Of a stretch of 64,000 nucleotides of DNA, positions 20,109 to 31,943 are shown piece by piece (the stretch's first letter is position 1; each line of letters starts with the position of its first letter). The stretch is from Leptobrachium leishanense. Taxonomy: Eukaryota; Chordata; Amphibia; Anura; Megophryidae. The notes beneath the pieces were generated by a model. It made no database searches. It saw only the letters and a list, made by a program, of their open reading frames with translations, and had not been told where the DNA came from. The stretch is from NCBI GenBank assembly GCA_009667805.1, contig CM019063.1, forward strand, positions 407,780,959 to 407,844,958. The letters are read 5' to 3'. The translations under genes and the position numbers were made by a program.

Positions 20109-21299
20109 TTTACTGCCAAAAAGCACCCCAAAAATATGTTCAGCAACATCTTATGAGTAAATTGATACCACCAATGTATAGGTATGTTGGGTCATTTGGG
20201 GGCTAATAGGCCTTATTTGGGGGGGTGCATTTCAGTTTTCCAACTTGGAATTTTCACATTTCGTCACCATGCACCCATGTCCTATTTGGGATATTTTTGA
20301 AGCTGGCCAAAGTAATTTACCCCAATCAAACCACATATTTTTAGAAAGGGCACACCCTAGGGTACTTCATAGAGTTGTATTTTAACACTTTCCATGCACT
20401 AGCTCTTTGTCAAACTTTCAGGTAGTCACTTTTTGTGTTATTTTTTCACACACATTGTACTTTAGGCATGAATTGTCAAATCCAGTTATGGGTTACTGCC
20501 AAAAACACCCCAAAATATGTTCAGCAACATCTTCTGAGTAAATTGATACCACCCATATATAGATTTGTTGGGGAGTTTTTGGGGTGCTACGCCAATCTTC
20601 TGACATGTGCTTGTCATTTTTCTAATTTGACATATCTTCTTTTTAGGGGCTTTTTTCCATGAACGTGCATATATTTGGTAAGCTAACACCCCAAAGTATT
20701 GTAAATGGAGTGTTTTTTATGCCATGGATGCAACCGTTTGCCCCAAACAAATTGGATACTGTTTGGTGGTCATTTTTACACCCACATTAGTTTTGGACTG
20801 TGATTTAGGAGACACTGTTGTCGGTTACTGCATGAAAACTCTCCAGGTTGTTTTCTGCAAGGTCTCCTGAGTACACCATGCCCCCCATGCATAGGTTTGC
20901 CAGGATTTTGGGAAGGTTCAAATACAATTTTTATGACTTTGTCATTGGAGTTGAAATTGAGATTATTTCTTCAGATAGGCTTATCTTTCGTTTTGGGTCT
21001 ACTGCATACCCCAATTTGAATTATTGCCAGAAAATTGTTTATATTTGAAATGTTGACACCCCAAGGTATTGCATATGGAGTGCTTTGATGCCATGGATGC
21101 AACGGTTTTAGCCCAAAACATTTGAGAAGGTGTGTGGCGGTAATTTTTCAATTTTTTTATTTTTCTATTTTTAAGCCCACATTAGATTTGGACTGTGATT
21201 TAGGAGACACTGTTGTCAGTTACTGCATGAAAACTCTCCATGTTGTTTTCTGCAAGGTCTCCTGAGTACACCAATGCCCCCCATGCATAGGTGTGCCAA
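20109..21299. repeat. four degenerate repeats inside the piggyBac element
   Basis: Units beginning near 20109, 20489, 20823 and 21216 share a core of the form 'ttactgc..aaaa.c', 'tgtt..gcaa', 'tgagta.a..gatacca' and 'at.tata.gt.tg'. The first two are close to each other, and the last two are close over about 80 bp. Spacing is about 380, 334 and 393 bp. They lie between the left terminus and the 3' end of the transposase. Confidence 0.65.
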
Positions 21300-21438
21300 G
21301 AGTTTGGCTATATACAGCACCAATTGTAGAACATAAAAATGTAGGAATAAAATGTAAAAGTCTGGTGCAGTAAAAGAAAAAAAAACTAAACTGAACTAAC
21401 TAACTAGACTGTAAGAAAAAATAAAAAGGGAAAAAAAA

Positions 21439-23152
21439 TCACAGATCACGCACAGTGTGATATACCTTGAAACAGTCCCCAAGACACAGACTGGGTTGTC
21501 CAGGTCATTCTGGGCAGTAAAAGGTTGTGTCTCTCCTCTGCCCCCTCTTGAAACACACCTTGCATCTTTTTTGGGGTCTCTGCCCTCAGTAGGGGGGATT
21601 TAAAAAAAAAATGTGTAGCCCCAAATCTGTCCCCCATCACCGCCCGGGGAGCAAGTGCATCCTGGTACAAAAGCCCTGAAATGACCTGGAACTGAAACTG
21701 TAAAAAGGACAGTGTCACTCCGGGGTTTGCCTTTTAGCAGAGCAAAAAGGCATTGTGGGTTGCAATTTGCATCAGGTAAATTGCAACCTTTTTGTACCAG
21801 GTCCTTGATTTATGCATAATCTGGTAGGGCTTGAGCAGCTGATCTGCCAGATCAACCCCACCCATATGCCGGTTATAGGCTTTGATGCACACTGGCTTCC
21901 TGATGCGCTCAGCTCTGTCACGTACAGAGACCTCCACAGACCTCTCAGAGTGGATGGTGGATAGAAGGTATACATCCTTCTTGTCTCTGTACTTGACCGC
22001 CAACAGCTCCTCTTGGCGCAGAGCTGAGGTCTCCCCCCTTTTTAACCAGGTGCGAACAAGCTGTGCTAGGAAACCTACGCGGTTCTTGCGAACAGTACCG
22101 CATGCTACTGTATCAAAACAATACAGCAGCTTGAACAAAGGGACACTTGTATAAAAATTATCAACATACAAGTGGTACCCTTTGTTCATCAGGGGAAAAA
22201 GTAGGTCCCACACAATCTTGCCACTGGTTCCCATGTGTTCTGGGCAACCTGGAGGATCAAGGCTACTATCCTTTCCCTCGTACACCCGGAAGGCCTGAGT
22301 ATATCCACTCTCGCTGTCACAGAGCTTATACACCTTCACTCCATACCTGGAGCGTTTGGAAGGAATATACTGCTTGAATCCCAGCCTTCCCTTGTATTTC
22401 ATCAGGGATTCATCTGCGTAGATATTCCTTCCAGGTGTATAAGCCACCACAAACCTGGTGGTGAAGTGGGTAATCAGGGGGCAGATTTTATACAGCCTGT
22501 CAAACTGGGGATGCTCTCTAGGGGGGCACAGGCTGTTGTCACTGAAGTGCATGAAACGCAAAATTTTTTCATACCTTCTACGTGACATTGATTGGGGGTA
22601 AATGGGGGTAGAGCAGATGGGGCTACTGCTCCAGTAGGAGCAAATTGAGGGCTTCTTTATGATACCCATCACCATAGTAAGTGCTCAGAATTTCAGAAAT
22701 TCTGGCACATCTAGCAGGGTCCATTGCTGCCTTGCCAAGTAGTAGTCTGGCTTCGCAGCACAATGCTGATGGGCATACAGATTTGATTGGGCAACAATGT
22801 GGCCCAACAAATCATCCCCCCAAAACACCTGCAAAAACTGTGTGGCGGTAAATCCTGCAACATCAATATTGATGCCAGGATTTGCCGTGAAAGGAGGGAT
22901 ATCTGGCCTCTGGCGATGAGGCACTACCCCCTCCTCAGCTGGAGCTGTGCGTCTCCTGCTGGCAGGTGGTGGCCCAGGATCTGCATCAGAAACATCACTA
23001 GGAGATACATCAACCAGCGTAGATGATGTATCTAGCGATGTATCTGAGCACCTAGCAGGGTCAAAATCTGGGTCCGAGTCAGACGCAGATGCCTCAGATT
23101 CTGATGCCAGGATGGCATATGCCTCCTCGGCGCTGTACATCCTCTCAGACAT
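21439..23152 (-). pseudogene. piggyBac transposase, decayed
   Basis: Translation probably began at the ATG at 23152, giving 'MSERMYSAEEAY', although the frame is open to 23215. An acidic Ser/Asp-rich N-terminal region is followed by the DDE catalytic domain, with aspartates in 'YADES', 'YVDNFYTS' and 'GGVDLADQ'. The C-terminal cysteine-rich zinc domain is readable at about 21445-21580 in another frame ('RCKVC', 'FYCPE', 'CFKVYHT'). The enzyme would cut and paste at TTAA. Damage: an in-frame TGA at 22685-22687, another stop at 21734-21736, a frame change near 21600, and a TGA in place of a cysteine-region codon. The frame is otherwise continuous across the first two stops. It is related to the piggyBac transposases known from frogs; the exact family is not assigned. 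Confidence 0.9.
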
Positions 23153-24273
23153 TATATATAATAGATTATAAAATTTTATAATTATTATATATATAAGCGG
23201 ATTATGGGTTCTCAAAAGAACCGTTGAGTTTCACAAGAAAATAAAAATAAACACCTAAATCTCTCTAAATCCCTCTAAACCTGCCTCAATTGTTCTAAAT
23301 CTCCCTAAAATCTCTCAAAATCTGCCTCAATTGTTCTAATCACACTAAATCTACCTAAAATCTCTAACCTGTCAAATCTGATCTCTCTCTCTCGCTCACC
23401 AAAACACAAGTGAGGAGAGGGAGGGAGAATCACAGAGGTCAGAGCCAATATTTACAAAATATTGACATGACCTGACAAATTAGAAATTTTATTTAGATAT
23501 TTTCTAACTTCTGATTGGATGTTGCTAGCCTGCCTCTCTGAGGCAGGCTAGGAACATCCCACACAGCCCCAAGATGACCCTGCCCTTAGAAGGGCAGCGC
23601 CATCTTGGCTGTCACTTTTATTTTATCCTTTTTTTTTCACACTTTTTTTAGTCTGCTGGGTGCCTTGATCCCTCGAGGCACCCAGCAGAGCACCTGATCA
23701 CTTACGTGATCTTTTTTGTACTGAGTGCCACGATACCTCGTGGCACTCCGTACTTCCTGCCACTACCGGAAGTGATTGCTCGGGGGGAGCGATCACGGAT
23801 GGACCGGCGGCAGGTAACCATATAGCAAGGATGCCTCGATGTCAAGGCATTCTTGCAATATACTCAGAGCAGCTGGAAGCGATCCGATCACTTCCAGCGC
23901 TCTGTAGAAGTGCGGGGCACCTTTCCGGTAAAACCGGATGTTGATCGCTCCCGGAGAGTGATCACAAGGGGCCCCGGCACTTCTAACCGCCATTGCACGG
24001 ATGCCTGGACTCCCAGGCAGCCTGCAATGGTGTTTGAGCTGCTGGAAGCAATCCGATCGCTTCCAGCGCTCAAAAGACCGCAGGACGTACCATGTACGTC
24101 AGCGGGTCTAAAAGAGATATGCGGGTCTAAAAGAGCATGGTACGTCCGTGGTCCTTAAGGGGTTAAAGGCATGTCAATTAATGCATGTAAACCAACATAG
24201 GGAGTTACATATATTCATTAATTACACACTATATAAAAGTTGATCCCTTTCACTAACAAGTTGTTTTCCATAA

Positions 24274-24522
24274 GGCTGGGTGCACACGAGCACACACACT
24301 TACCGGCACCCGTCGCAGCCATGTGACGCAGCGACGGGGCCGCTCACACACTTATTACACGCGCAGCAAGCGTCCACCTAGAAAGCCTCCACTTTGATGC
24401 GCTAGGATGCGTGTTGACGGGGTTGCAAAGCGCGATCCTCAATAGGAGGATTGCGATTGCAGCGCTGAGGGGGAGCAGACAGGCGTCGAGTGCGCTCTGA
24501 GTGCGCTCGTGTGCACCCGGAC
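24274..24522. mobile_element. Harbinger-like MITE with GGCTGGGTGCACACGAGC ends
   Basis: The left end GGCTGGGTGCACACGAGC matches a right end reading GTCCGGGTGCACACGAGC on the other strand. TAA flanks both sides (24271-24273 and 24523-24525). The 249-bp element is non-coding. It shares the GGCT.GGGT start with 3054, 30764 and 52280. Confidence 0.75.
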
Positions 24523-24529
24523 TAAAACC

Positions 24530-26588
24530 ACTGCCAGGACTAATGGATTTATGGAAAACAGCTTTCCATTGCAGAAGTGTAATAAATAGGAATGTTCCCC
24601 TCATTCATGCTCTCTTGTTCCCCGTACTTCGGGGAATCAAATTCCCGAACCTGCGGTGAATGCAGATCTCCGAAGTGAGGGGAAAAGCCACCGCACAACT
24701 GCCGATTGACAAAATAAACCCACTGCAAAACCAAACTGCATGCACTACAGCGGACATGCTGAAAGCTCCCCCTTCGAAATGCTATGACGCACGTTCGACG
24801 GGGTTGCAAAGCGCGATCCTCCATAGTAGGTTCAAGCCTTGCAGCACTGAATGAACTAACTGGCCACATGGGTGTCAAGGTGGAAGGATCGTCCACTCTC
24901 ATGGACATTCCTCTCGGTCTGAAAAATGCGACACTGGCCTGAAACACTGTTTGCAAAAAAACTACTGGATGAAAATGTCTGGAATTAACATATAAGGTCC
25001 TATGACTAATAATAAAAAGGTCTGTTACAGATGAAAGAAAAAACACTATTTAACCCTTTCACTGCTGAACCATTTCACGTCTGTATGCTGAGCTCATTTT
25101 TACCGCTTTTGCTCATCATGTTTAAACACTATTTGAAGCCATGTTTTATTATACGACCCAGACATCTTATATATCCTTTTTTTTCAGCAGACTAGGCAGA
25201 ATCATAATATATTATTATTATATGTATACGTCATGTCCTGTCTGTACAATATTTTATAACAAAAAATGCAAAAAACTTTTAATTTTTAATCATCTACAGC
25301 GTATAAAGTGTTTTTTTTTCACATTTTATCATCCGAGCCTTTGCATTTATATTTTCTATGGGGGTGCACTTGTTAAAAAATTAAAAATGGGGACTCATTT
25401 TTTGGGGGGGAATTACGTGATTTTTAGCAAACATGCCCATAAAAAAAAATCATTAGTGCAGCATCATTGTTCACATTATAATTGAAATAGGAACAATATT
25501 GCTGCATTGATAAAAATAACACACACAAAAAAAAGGTTTTCTGTTTCTAAAATTTTTGTTTTTATTTTTTATAATTATTTTTATAATTTTTTCTTACTTT
25601 TAATATGGTCATGTTTAGTATCAATCGAAAGGCCACCGTTCAGGAGATAATGGGGTTCAATGCAACCCCCTATCTCCACCAGGGGATTTCCTTAGGAAAT
25701 CCCCGGGCAGCTATGGGTTCCCTGGCTATCTGACGTCATCGTGCCATACGCGAGGACATCAGGTGACAAGGGGGGACTCGGAAGTGGAGCCATCATCCAA
25801 GATGGTGGCCCCCACCGGAGCTAGGCCGCTCTCCCATTTTAAGCGGTGCCTGGCATGTCCTGTCCTGCTAGGACCTTCCAATCAGGAGGGAGAGGGATCC
25901 GAAAGGATCCTTCCATGCGATCTCCCGGCTTTGCCTGAAAATGACATCATCACTCGTGGTGCGATGACGTAATTTACGCTGGGAGGCCTATAAAAGCGGC
26001 GTCTGACTTCGCTGAAGTCAGAATGCCACGGGACCCTGGAGAGAGGTGAGAAACTCTCCCAGGGCTCCTGCTAGCAGATGATATGTGGAGAACGTCCTCC
26101 GCATATAGCGGGAGTCAATGAGGACGTTCCCCACACGTCACCCGCAGCAAAGGGGTTAAAAAAAATATCGGAATTTATTTTTTTTGGGAAAAAATCTCAA
26201 AAAATGCATAATTTTTTTTTTTTAAAAAAATAGAGACTTTTCGTTGCAGATTAAAAGAATGAATGGTTTATTAGATATTGCATAAAAAGGCGATATTTTT
26301 AACATTGAAACCTATGGGATTCAACTGCTGAATGCAACCGCCGAACATCACGGCTTTTCACTGACATTTCACTGCTGTTCGGAGTTCTCTGAATAGATTA
26401 ACCATTACTTCTCTATGGGGATTTCACTGCCGTTGATCAGGCACCGTATTTAGCTGGCAATTCGCCAAAATTTGGTGAACTGCCTGCTTTCTGAATAGCT
26501 GAATGGCCACAAAAATGCCCTTTACGGGGAAATTCACTGCTCGGTGCCATTTCGGGGCCAGATCAGCTCTCTGAATAATCCCTTTTGA
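24530..26588. mobile_element. CAGGGTTATTCA-family element, interrupted (left end approximate)
   Basis: Its right end ('ctctctgaataatccc') and body ('ttgcaaaaaaactactgg', 'gtctggaattaacatataaggtcc', 'aacattgaaacctatgggatt') match the elements at 31944-32904 and 39010-39965. A piggyBac MITE (25054-26155) sits at a TTAA in its middle. The left terminus is not clear. Confidence 0.65.
25054..26155 (+). mobile_element. piggyBac MITE nested in CAGGG-family element
   Basis: The 1.1-kb element is bounded by TTAA (25050-25053 and 26156-26159). The left end is CCCTTTCACTGCTG and the right end reads CCCCTTTGCTGCGG on the other strand. It is non-coding with an AT-rich left half and GC-rich right half. 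The element at 39010-39965 shows the uninterrupted site ('cactattaaaaaaca' near 39549), with the TTAA intact. Confidence 0.88.
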
Positions 26589-26590
26589 GT

Positions 26591-27769
26591 TGCATTATTT
26601 CTTTGAAGGAAACATGGAGGCCTAGTTATAATGCACATGTAGTAGTGCTTTTGGGCCAGAAGAGGGAGCCTTTGCTTGTCAAATTGGGCTTACCTACAGG
26701 GAAAGTATACAGTAGACAAGTTTATGTGTATAGTTACTGTGTGGGTGATGAAAGTGATTTTTCACAAAACCCTTGTTTTCCCACCAGTGGTTTTATGGAC
26801 AGTCATTTAATAGTGAAGGGATTAAAACTGTTTTATAACAGCAATGTATCGAATGACTATTTCAGTAGCCTTGTAAGTCATAAAATTAGAAAACGGCAAT
26901 ATGTTTTCACTAAAGCTGTTGCTTTGGACTTCGTTTGGTGTAAGAATTCCTGTTGTATTCCACATGTCAGCAATAAATGCTCTTTGCTGCACTTTACAAG
27001 TGACTTGCATTTAATGATACAATTTGTGCCACCCTGCTAAGGTTGATGAAAGGGCTTAATTAGTTCTGTTAAAGCTTAGGCTGCAAAATAGTATTATTGA
27101 TACAACCAACACAGAAAATCGCTAGAAAATGTCTATCTGTAGCGGGGAATTCAGTCGAATAATTCAATGCATTTTCTTTCGTACCTTCCTTCAACAGCAA
27201 CTTTTACTGGAATGTGATTTAGTTCTATTTAAGTTGCAGGAGAAGAAGAAAAAAAAGTAAGTTGGCTTCGGTGGAATGAATTAGTGACAAATAACCTTTC
27301 CATTTCTACATGGAGACAATAAATGATACTTTCCAATCTTTCCTAATGTGTGCTGACTGAATATCAAATTAACTCGCTCCACAGTATGTCAAAAGCTATT
27401 TTTAAGCTTCATTGAAGGGCTAAACAAGAGAATTTTTCAGCACTTACCTTGAAGCTAGTTGTAAAGAATAAGATTAAAATCCTAATTTAACATACATATT
27501 TCCAGAATGAGAAAAAATGGATATTGTTCCTATCAAAAGAAAAATAATACAAAATACAAACACCTCTGTGTTTCTCAAATGTAAACTTTATAAAATAAAA
27601 TAATCTTTATTTTTTTAGCGGCAAAGTTACTTCATGGTCTATATGGTTAATCCTCTCGAAATTGTAATTTAAATTGATATTAGTTTAGGGTTTTATTATG
27701 CATAAATAAAAATATAAAAAAATGTATGATCAAATATAGTACCCTAGTGTGCAAGGAATGGTAAAACAG
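26591..27769. other. no gene recognised
   Basis: AT-rich sequence. A 151-residue open frame (26585-27040) starts inside the end of the preceding repeat, has no domain I recognise and lacks a homologue here, so I treat it as chance. Confidence 0.45.
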
Positions 27770-29999
27770 TAGACTTGTGCACAGCGTTTTTTTCTCAACA
27801 TTTTTCGACCTTTTTTTTCCCATTTCAGGTGATTTCAGCCATTTTAAACGTTTTTTATTTGTTTCGGGTCATTCGATATTTCATTTCGATTCATAATTTC
27901 GGACTGATCCGAAATATCGGATCGTCCGATATCGTTTTCAGATCACTTCGGTTTTCGGATCTGATAATTTCGGATCGGATCCAATGAATTTATTGGATCT
28001 AATTCATTTATCGGATCCGATTCATTATCATTATTGAACGCTGTTTGCAAAAAAACTATTGAACGAAAACTTTTAAAATAGTTAGGAAACCTAAAGTTTC
28101 AGCCAGAAATCCCGAAAAATGACATAAAAATCTTAAAAAATAAATAGACAAAATTACTTATTGCTGCAAGTGAAAAAAATAAACAGTGTAACAGAGTGCC
28201 AGTAGAACCTGCCAGGGTGGCAGGAAAAGTGATCGATGGCAGATACATTCCTCCACGAATGCTTAGATTCATCATCTAAGGTACTTCTAGTATAAAGACC
28301 AATAGCTCTTTAACTTGTATGCGTAAAACAGATTCTGGAGTTGGTGTTACCAGGAGTTTAATTAGCTCTGGGTGGGACAGGGATTAATTTAATGTGCAGC
28401 TGCACCTAGCAGTGTGTGTGTCTCAGTGCATGGAGAGACGGTGTGTTGAATGCAGCAACTCCTGTGTTGGGAGAAAAAGCCTGTCAGTGGGACAGGATTC
28501 CATGGATGAACTTTCACTGTTTCCTTGGAGGAAACCATCTCAGCTTGGAGGACTGTCTCTAAATACCCAAGTAAGGCTCAGTGGAGCGGACTTTTATTTG
28601 TTTCTATGAACTGATTTTGGCTGGATGCCTGCAACCTTTTTGTTTCTATTTTTGTGACTGGATTGCTGTCTGAAATTAAAGCTGGCAATTTCTGAAGCGA
28701 CTGTGAGTTTCCCTCTATATTGAGACTGATCCCATACAACAGTTTAAGAAATATTTAATAAAAACAGGGATTTGTTTAACATTAAAACATATAGGCGAAT
28801 CCTATAAATTGAAAATAGAAAAACACTTCCAGGCGCACCTTGCTCAATATAACACTGTTTCAACACTGGATATAGATAATAAATGTTAAAAATAGAGCAA
28901 TGATAACCAATTAAATAGAACAGTGTAATATGCCATAAAACAGATGTAGCTTTAGGGATACTTATATTTAAGTTGTGTTTCTTCTCTCAACGTGGAGTCC
29001 TACGGTATGGTCTTCACGATATCCCAGGGAAAGGGAGGGGGCTTCGTGTCCAGCGTGGTAAGAAACAAACGGCAAAGAAGCAAGTAAATTAAATAGATTT
29101 TAAATGTATTAATAAACAAGCCGAACCTCAGCTGATAAAACGATAAAATGAATATAAGTCTGTGCAAATAGCAAAAACAGTCAAAGAAGAGTCTCCCTTA
29201 TGCTGCCGTTTATATATCCTTTCTTAACCTGCTGCTCATCTGTTGCCGTTGATTACTCCATCTGGGTCACTTGGGTTTTTGGCGTGCGTTCCACCTTGAC
29301 CCGCATACTTCTGGTTTTAGTCATTAGTTTATTGCGCATGCATGATCGGCGGGTTGCTTAGAGGGTAAATATTTTGTCCTCCGGGATTTTCACTTTCATT
29401 TACCCTATGGGGACAATCAAAAGCAATCACTAGACTGCTCTATTGATCTAGAATCGGTTCTCCGTCAATTTAAATCTCAAAAGCATATTAATATAACATA
29501 AAATTAAGCTTCAAGTGTATCTTTGTGATACTATTATTAAAAGATTGACAATCGCTCATTTGTCTAAGTGCTCACCTATACATATAAGTGATTAAAATGT
29601 AATATTCATTTTGAAAAACTGTTGAATAGTATAATTTAACCCTATGCATTAACCTTATACATGCTGCTATGGCTTAGTTAAACATAGCATATGTTAATAA
29701 TAAAATTAAAAAGTGTGCTACTACAGTGCTCTAAATTACAAGTCTCAAAGGATACTCGCATACCATTGATTATTGCAATTAATATTGGTTCCTATAACAG
29801 AGTGGTGTGTAATAGTGTGCTTGGAAGAAAGCTTTAAATAATGAATAAATATTTTTTTTAAAATATAAAAAAATTATGGAATTTAAATTTGAGAAATATA
29901 TTATTTTTGGGGATACATATATCCTTATAGACCCCAAACTATATCATAAAAAAGGAAAGAAAGGGGGCAAGAGAAAAATCAGAAAAGGAAGGTAGAAGC

Positions 30000-30225
30000 A
30001 TAAATGAGTAGGTATATGGAGCCATTAAAGAAAGTGGCATATCTCGAAATCTATATTTAAACTTTTAGGTTGCAATGTGTCAAGAAGATATATCCATTTA
30101 ATTTCTTCCTTATTTAATTTATATTCAAAATCACCACCTCTCCATTCTCTTTCCATTTTCTTTATGCCCAAAAAGGTTAAATCCATCGGGTTACTATTAT
30201 GTTTAATTTTAAAGTGTTGGGAGAC
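30000..30225 (-). pseudogene. PLE ORF, C-terminal fragment, left copy
   Basis: Read on the minus strand, the segment gives a PLE C-terminus with 'WRGGDFEYKLNKEE' and 'KWIYLLDTLQP' motifs, the region after the GIY-YIG endonuclease. It shares its start with the right copy at 30565-30645, then continues where the right copy is deleted. Only the end of the gene is present. Confidence 0.65.
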
Positions 30226-30230
30226 TGAGT

Positions 30231-30698
30231 TTGTTGACTATGTTTGGAGTGACGAAAGCATTCCATCGGTGTGGCAACTGTCGGAATTGTAAAGATACAG
30301 GAAACAAGAAAGAGATTATTAAACGAGAGAAATCTCAATGTATCCTTTCTGGTAAAATCCTTTCTCAAAAAAATAAATTTAAAAAAAATAATTTTCTGGA
30401 GAACAAAATTGCATACCCTATTAAGGAAGTGATGAAATGCTTTACTATTAATATCATCTATCTATTGATTTGCCCTTGTGGCCTCAAATATGTGGGAAGG
30501 ACTACAAGACCACTTAATAGGAGAATTTATGAACATATTCAAAATATAAAAATAGGCTATGATAAACACTCAGTCTCCCAACACTTTAAAATTAAACATA
30601 ATAGTAACCCGATGGGTTTAACCTTTTTGGGCATAAAGAAAATGGAATTTTGGAAAAGCAAAATTTTTTTGCTATTTGCACAGACTGCCCTTTTCTGA
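30231..30698 (+). pseudogene. PLE GIY-YIG endonuclease fragment, right copy
   Basis: This 155-residue frame includes a Cys-rich 'CGNCRNC' segment followed by 'YLLICPCGLKYVGRTTRPLNRRIYEH', here described as the GIY-YIG core with its catalytic-type Arg and downstream His, and then 'SVSQHFKIKHN'. In PLEs this endonuclease follows the reverse transcriptase and nicks the target. The RT is absent and the end of the domain is deleted. The block at 30325-30362 resembles the LINE tail ('gagaaatctcaatgtatcc') and may be a chance or gene-converted match. Confidence 0.75.
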
Positions 30699-30709
30699 AA
30701 GGATGACAA

Positions 30710-30736
30710 CTGATGAAGCCTGATGGCGAAAGCGTG
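30710..30736 (+). ncRNA. hammerhead ribozyme-like core in a PLE
   Basis: CTGATGA (30710-30716) is followed by a 3-bp stem, GCC (30718-30720) with GGC (30725-30727), a 4-nt loop and GAAA (30728-30731). These are the two conserved core strands and stem II of a hammerhead. PLEs are known to carry hammerhead motifs. Stems I and III and the cleavage site could not be defined, partly because a MITE interrupts the sequence 28 nt downstream. The corresponding stretch is deleted from the left copy. Confidence 0.5.
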
Positions 30737-30763
30737 TTTTTGTTAATCCTTTATTGACTTTTA

Positions 30764-31190
30764 GGCTGGGGTCAGACCAGCGCACTTTTAACGTGCGTTC
30801 TGGCGCACATAAATACGGCCGCACTAGCAGCAGATGACGGACAATGACGGCCAATATACGATGTACGGCCGCACAAAAGTCCGGCCGTGCAACGCAAGTG
30901 CAATTTGAACGCATTTTTCTGAGAACGCTGAACCGCTAGTACTGACGTACTGAGTGCGCAGCTGCGGCATAGCGGCGTGTTTGCGTGATTAGGAGATGTC
31001 AGACGCTGCTAATGTCCAGCCTACATAACGTCCAGACGCAAAAAGAGTTTTATTGACAATCCGTACAAAATCACGACCGACAATGCGCGTCGTCTGACCG
31101 GTTTTGCGCATTCCGTGAAAAAATATGTCAATGCGTTCGGACGCACTTATTCACGTTCGCGGGGAAAAATGCTTTCGTCTGACCCTAGCC
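30764..31190. mobile_element. Harbinger-like MITE, copy 2, inside PLE
   Basis: The termini are GGCTGGGGTCAGAC and, on the other strand, GGCTAGGGTCAGAC. TTA flanks both sides (30761-30763 and 31191-31193). It is 427 bp, almost the length of copy 1 at 3054-3479, with which it shares interior blocks around 'gtcagacgctgctaatgtcc' in reverse orientation. Confidence 0.85.
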
Positions 31191-31943
31191 TTAATATTTA
31201 TACTCATTTTATCATTTTATCAGCTGATGTTCGGCTTGTGTATTAATAAATTTAAAATCTATCTATTTAATTTACTTGCTGCTTTGCCGTTTGTTTCTTA
31301 CCACGCTGGGCACGAAGTCCCCCTCCCTTTCCCTGGGATATCGTGAAGACCATACCGTAGGACTCCACGCTGAGAGAAGAAACCCAACTTAAATATAGGT
31401 ATCCCTAAAGCTACATCTGTTTTATGGCATATTACACTGTTCTATTTTATTGGTTATCATTGCTCTATTTTTAACATTTATTATCTATTTCCAGTGTTGA
31501 AACAGTGTTATATTGAGCAAGGTGCGCCTGGAAGTGTTTTTCTATTTTCCATTTGATACTGTGTTTCTGAGGTTGTAAACACACACCTTCTGGCTTGGAG
31601 CACCGTCCCATATTGAGTACGTCCTAACATAATTTTATTAAGAAGAGTGCTAGATTCACACTCTTTTCCGAATCCTATAAAATGCACTGTTGAAAAAAAT
31701 CCCCGTTTCTATTACATTTAAATCATTTTGAACCATTTTTTTCACTTTGTGTCATTTTCATTCTGTTTTTCTTTTTTACATTTTGGAACATTTTGTTCAA
31801 TTTTGGGTCATTTTCGTTCCATTTTTCTTGTTTTGGATCATTCTCGTTCCATTTGATATAGTTTTGGATCATTTTCAAATCAGTTCGGATCAATTTCGAA
31901 TCATTCGATACTGTTTCAGATTGGTTTCGAATCATTTGATATA

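Larger units (their letters stand above)
19437..24162 (-). mobile_element. piggyBac element with both ends
   Basis: The 4.7-kb element lies between TTAA sites (19433-19436 and 24163-24166). The left end reads CCCCTTAGTGACC and the right end, on the other strand, CCCCTTAAGGACC. TTAA targets and CCC-starting termini are diagnostic of piggyBac. A decayed transposase lies on the minus strand (21439-23152). The left 2 kb is non-coding and built from degenerate repeats (20109-21299). The right 0.6 kb is GC-rich and full of short palindromes. The left end is nearly the same as the left end of the MITE at 33578-34706. Confidence 0.9.
28809..31668. mobile_element. two Penelope-like copies joined head to head
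   Basis: The 2.86-kb insertion is flanked by a perfect 13-bp duplication, CGAATCCTATAAA (28796-28808 and 31669-31681). The left copy is read on the minus strand: the C-terminal part of the ORF is at about 30225-30000 and the 3' region runs to 28809. The right copy is on the plus strand: the GIY-YIG part at 30231-30690, then the 3' region to 31668. Long inverted matches join 28816-29175 with 31194-31552, and 30120-30225 with 30565-30645. Opposed truncated copies are well known for PLEs. The right copy also holds a Harbinger-like MITE (30764-31190). Confidence 0.85.

Noticed and set aside
20041..21300. Direct repeats checked as a CRISPR-like array
   Set aside because: The units are long, degenerate and spaced at 330-390 bp inside a eukaryotic transposon; there are no short identical repeats with unique spacers.
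26585..27040. 151-residue open frame
   Set aside because: Starts in the end of a MITE-like repeat, has no known motif and the composition of random AT-rich sequence.
30315..30362. LINE-tail-like block inside the PLE frame
   Set aside because: Similarity to 'gagaaatctcaatgtatcc' is strong but short and sits within an otherwise PLE-like reading frame. I could not show that it is a separate insertion, so it is not listed as one.
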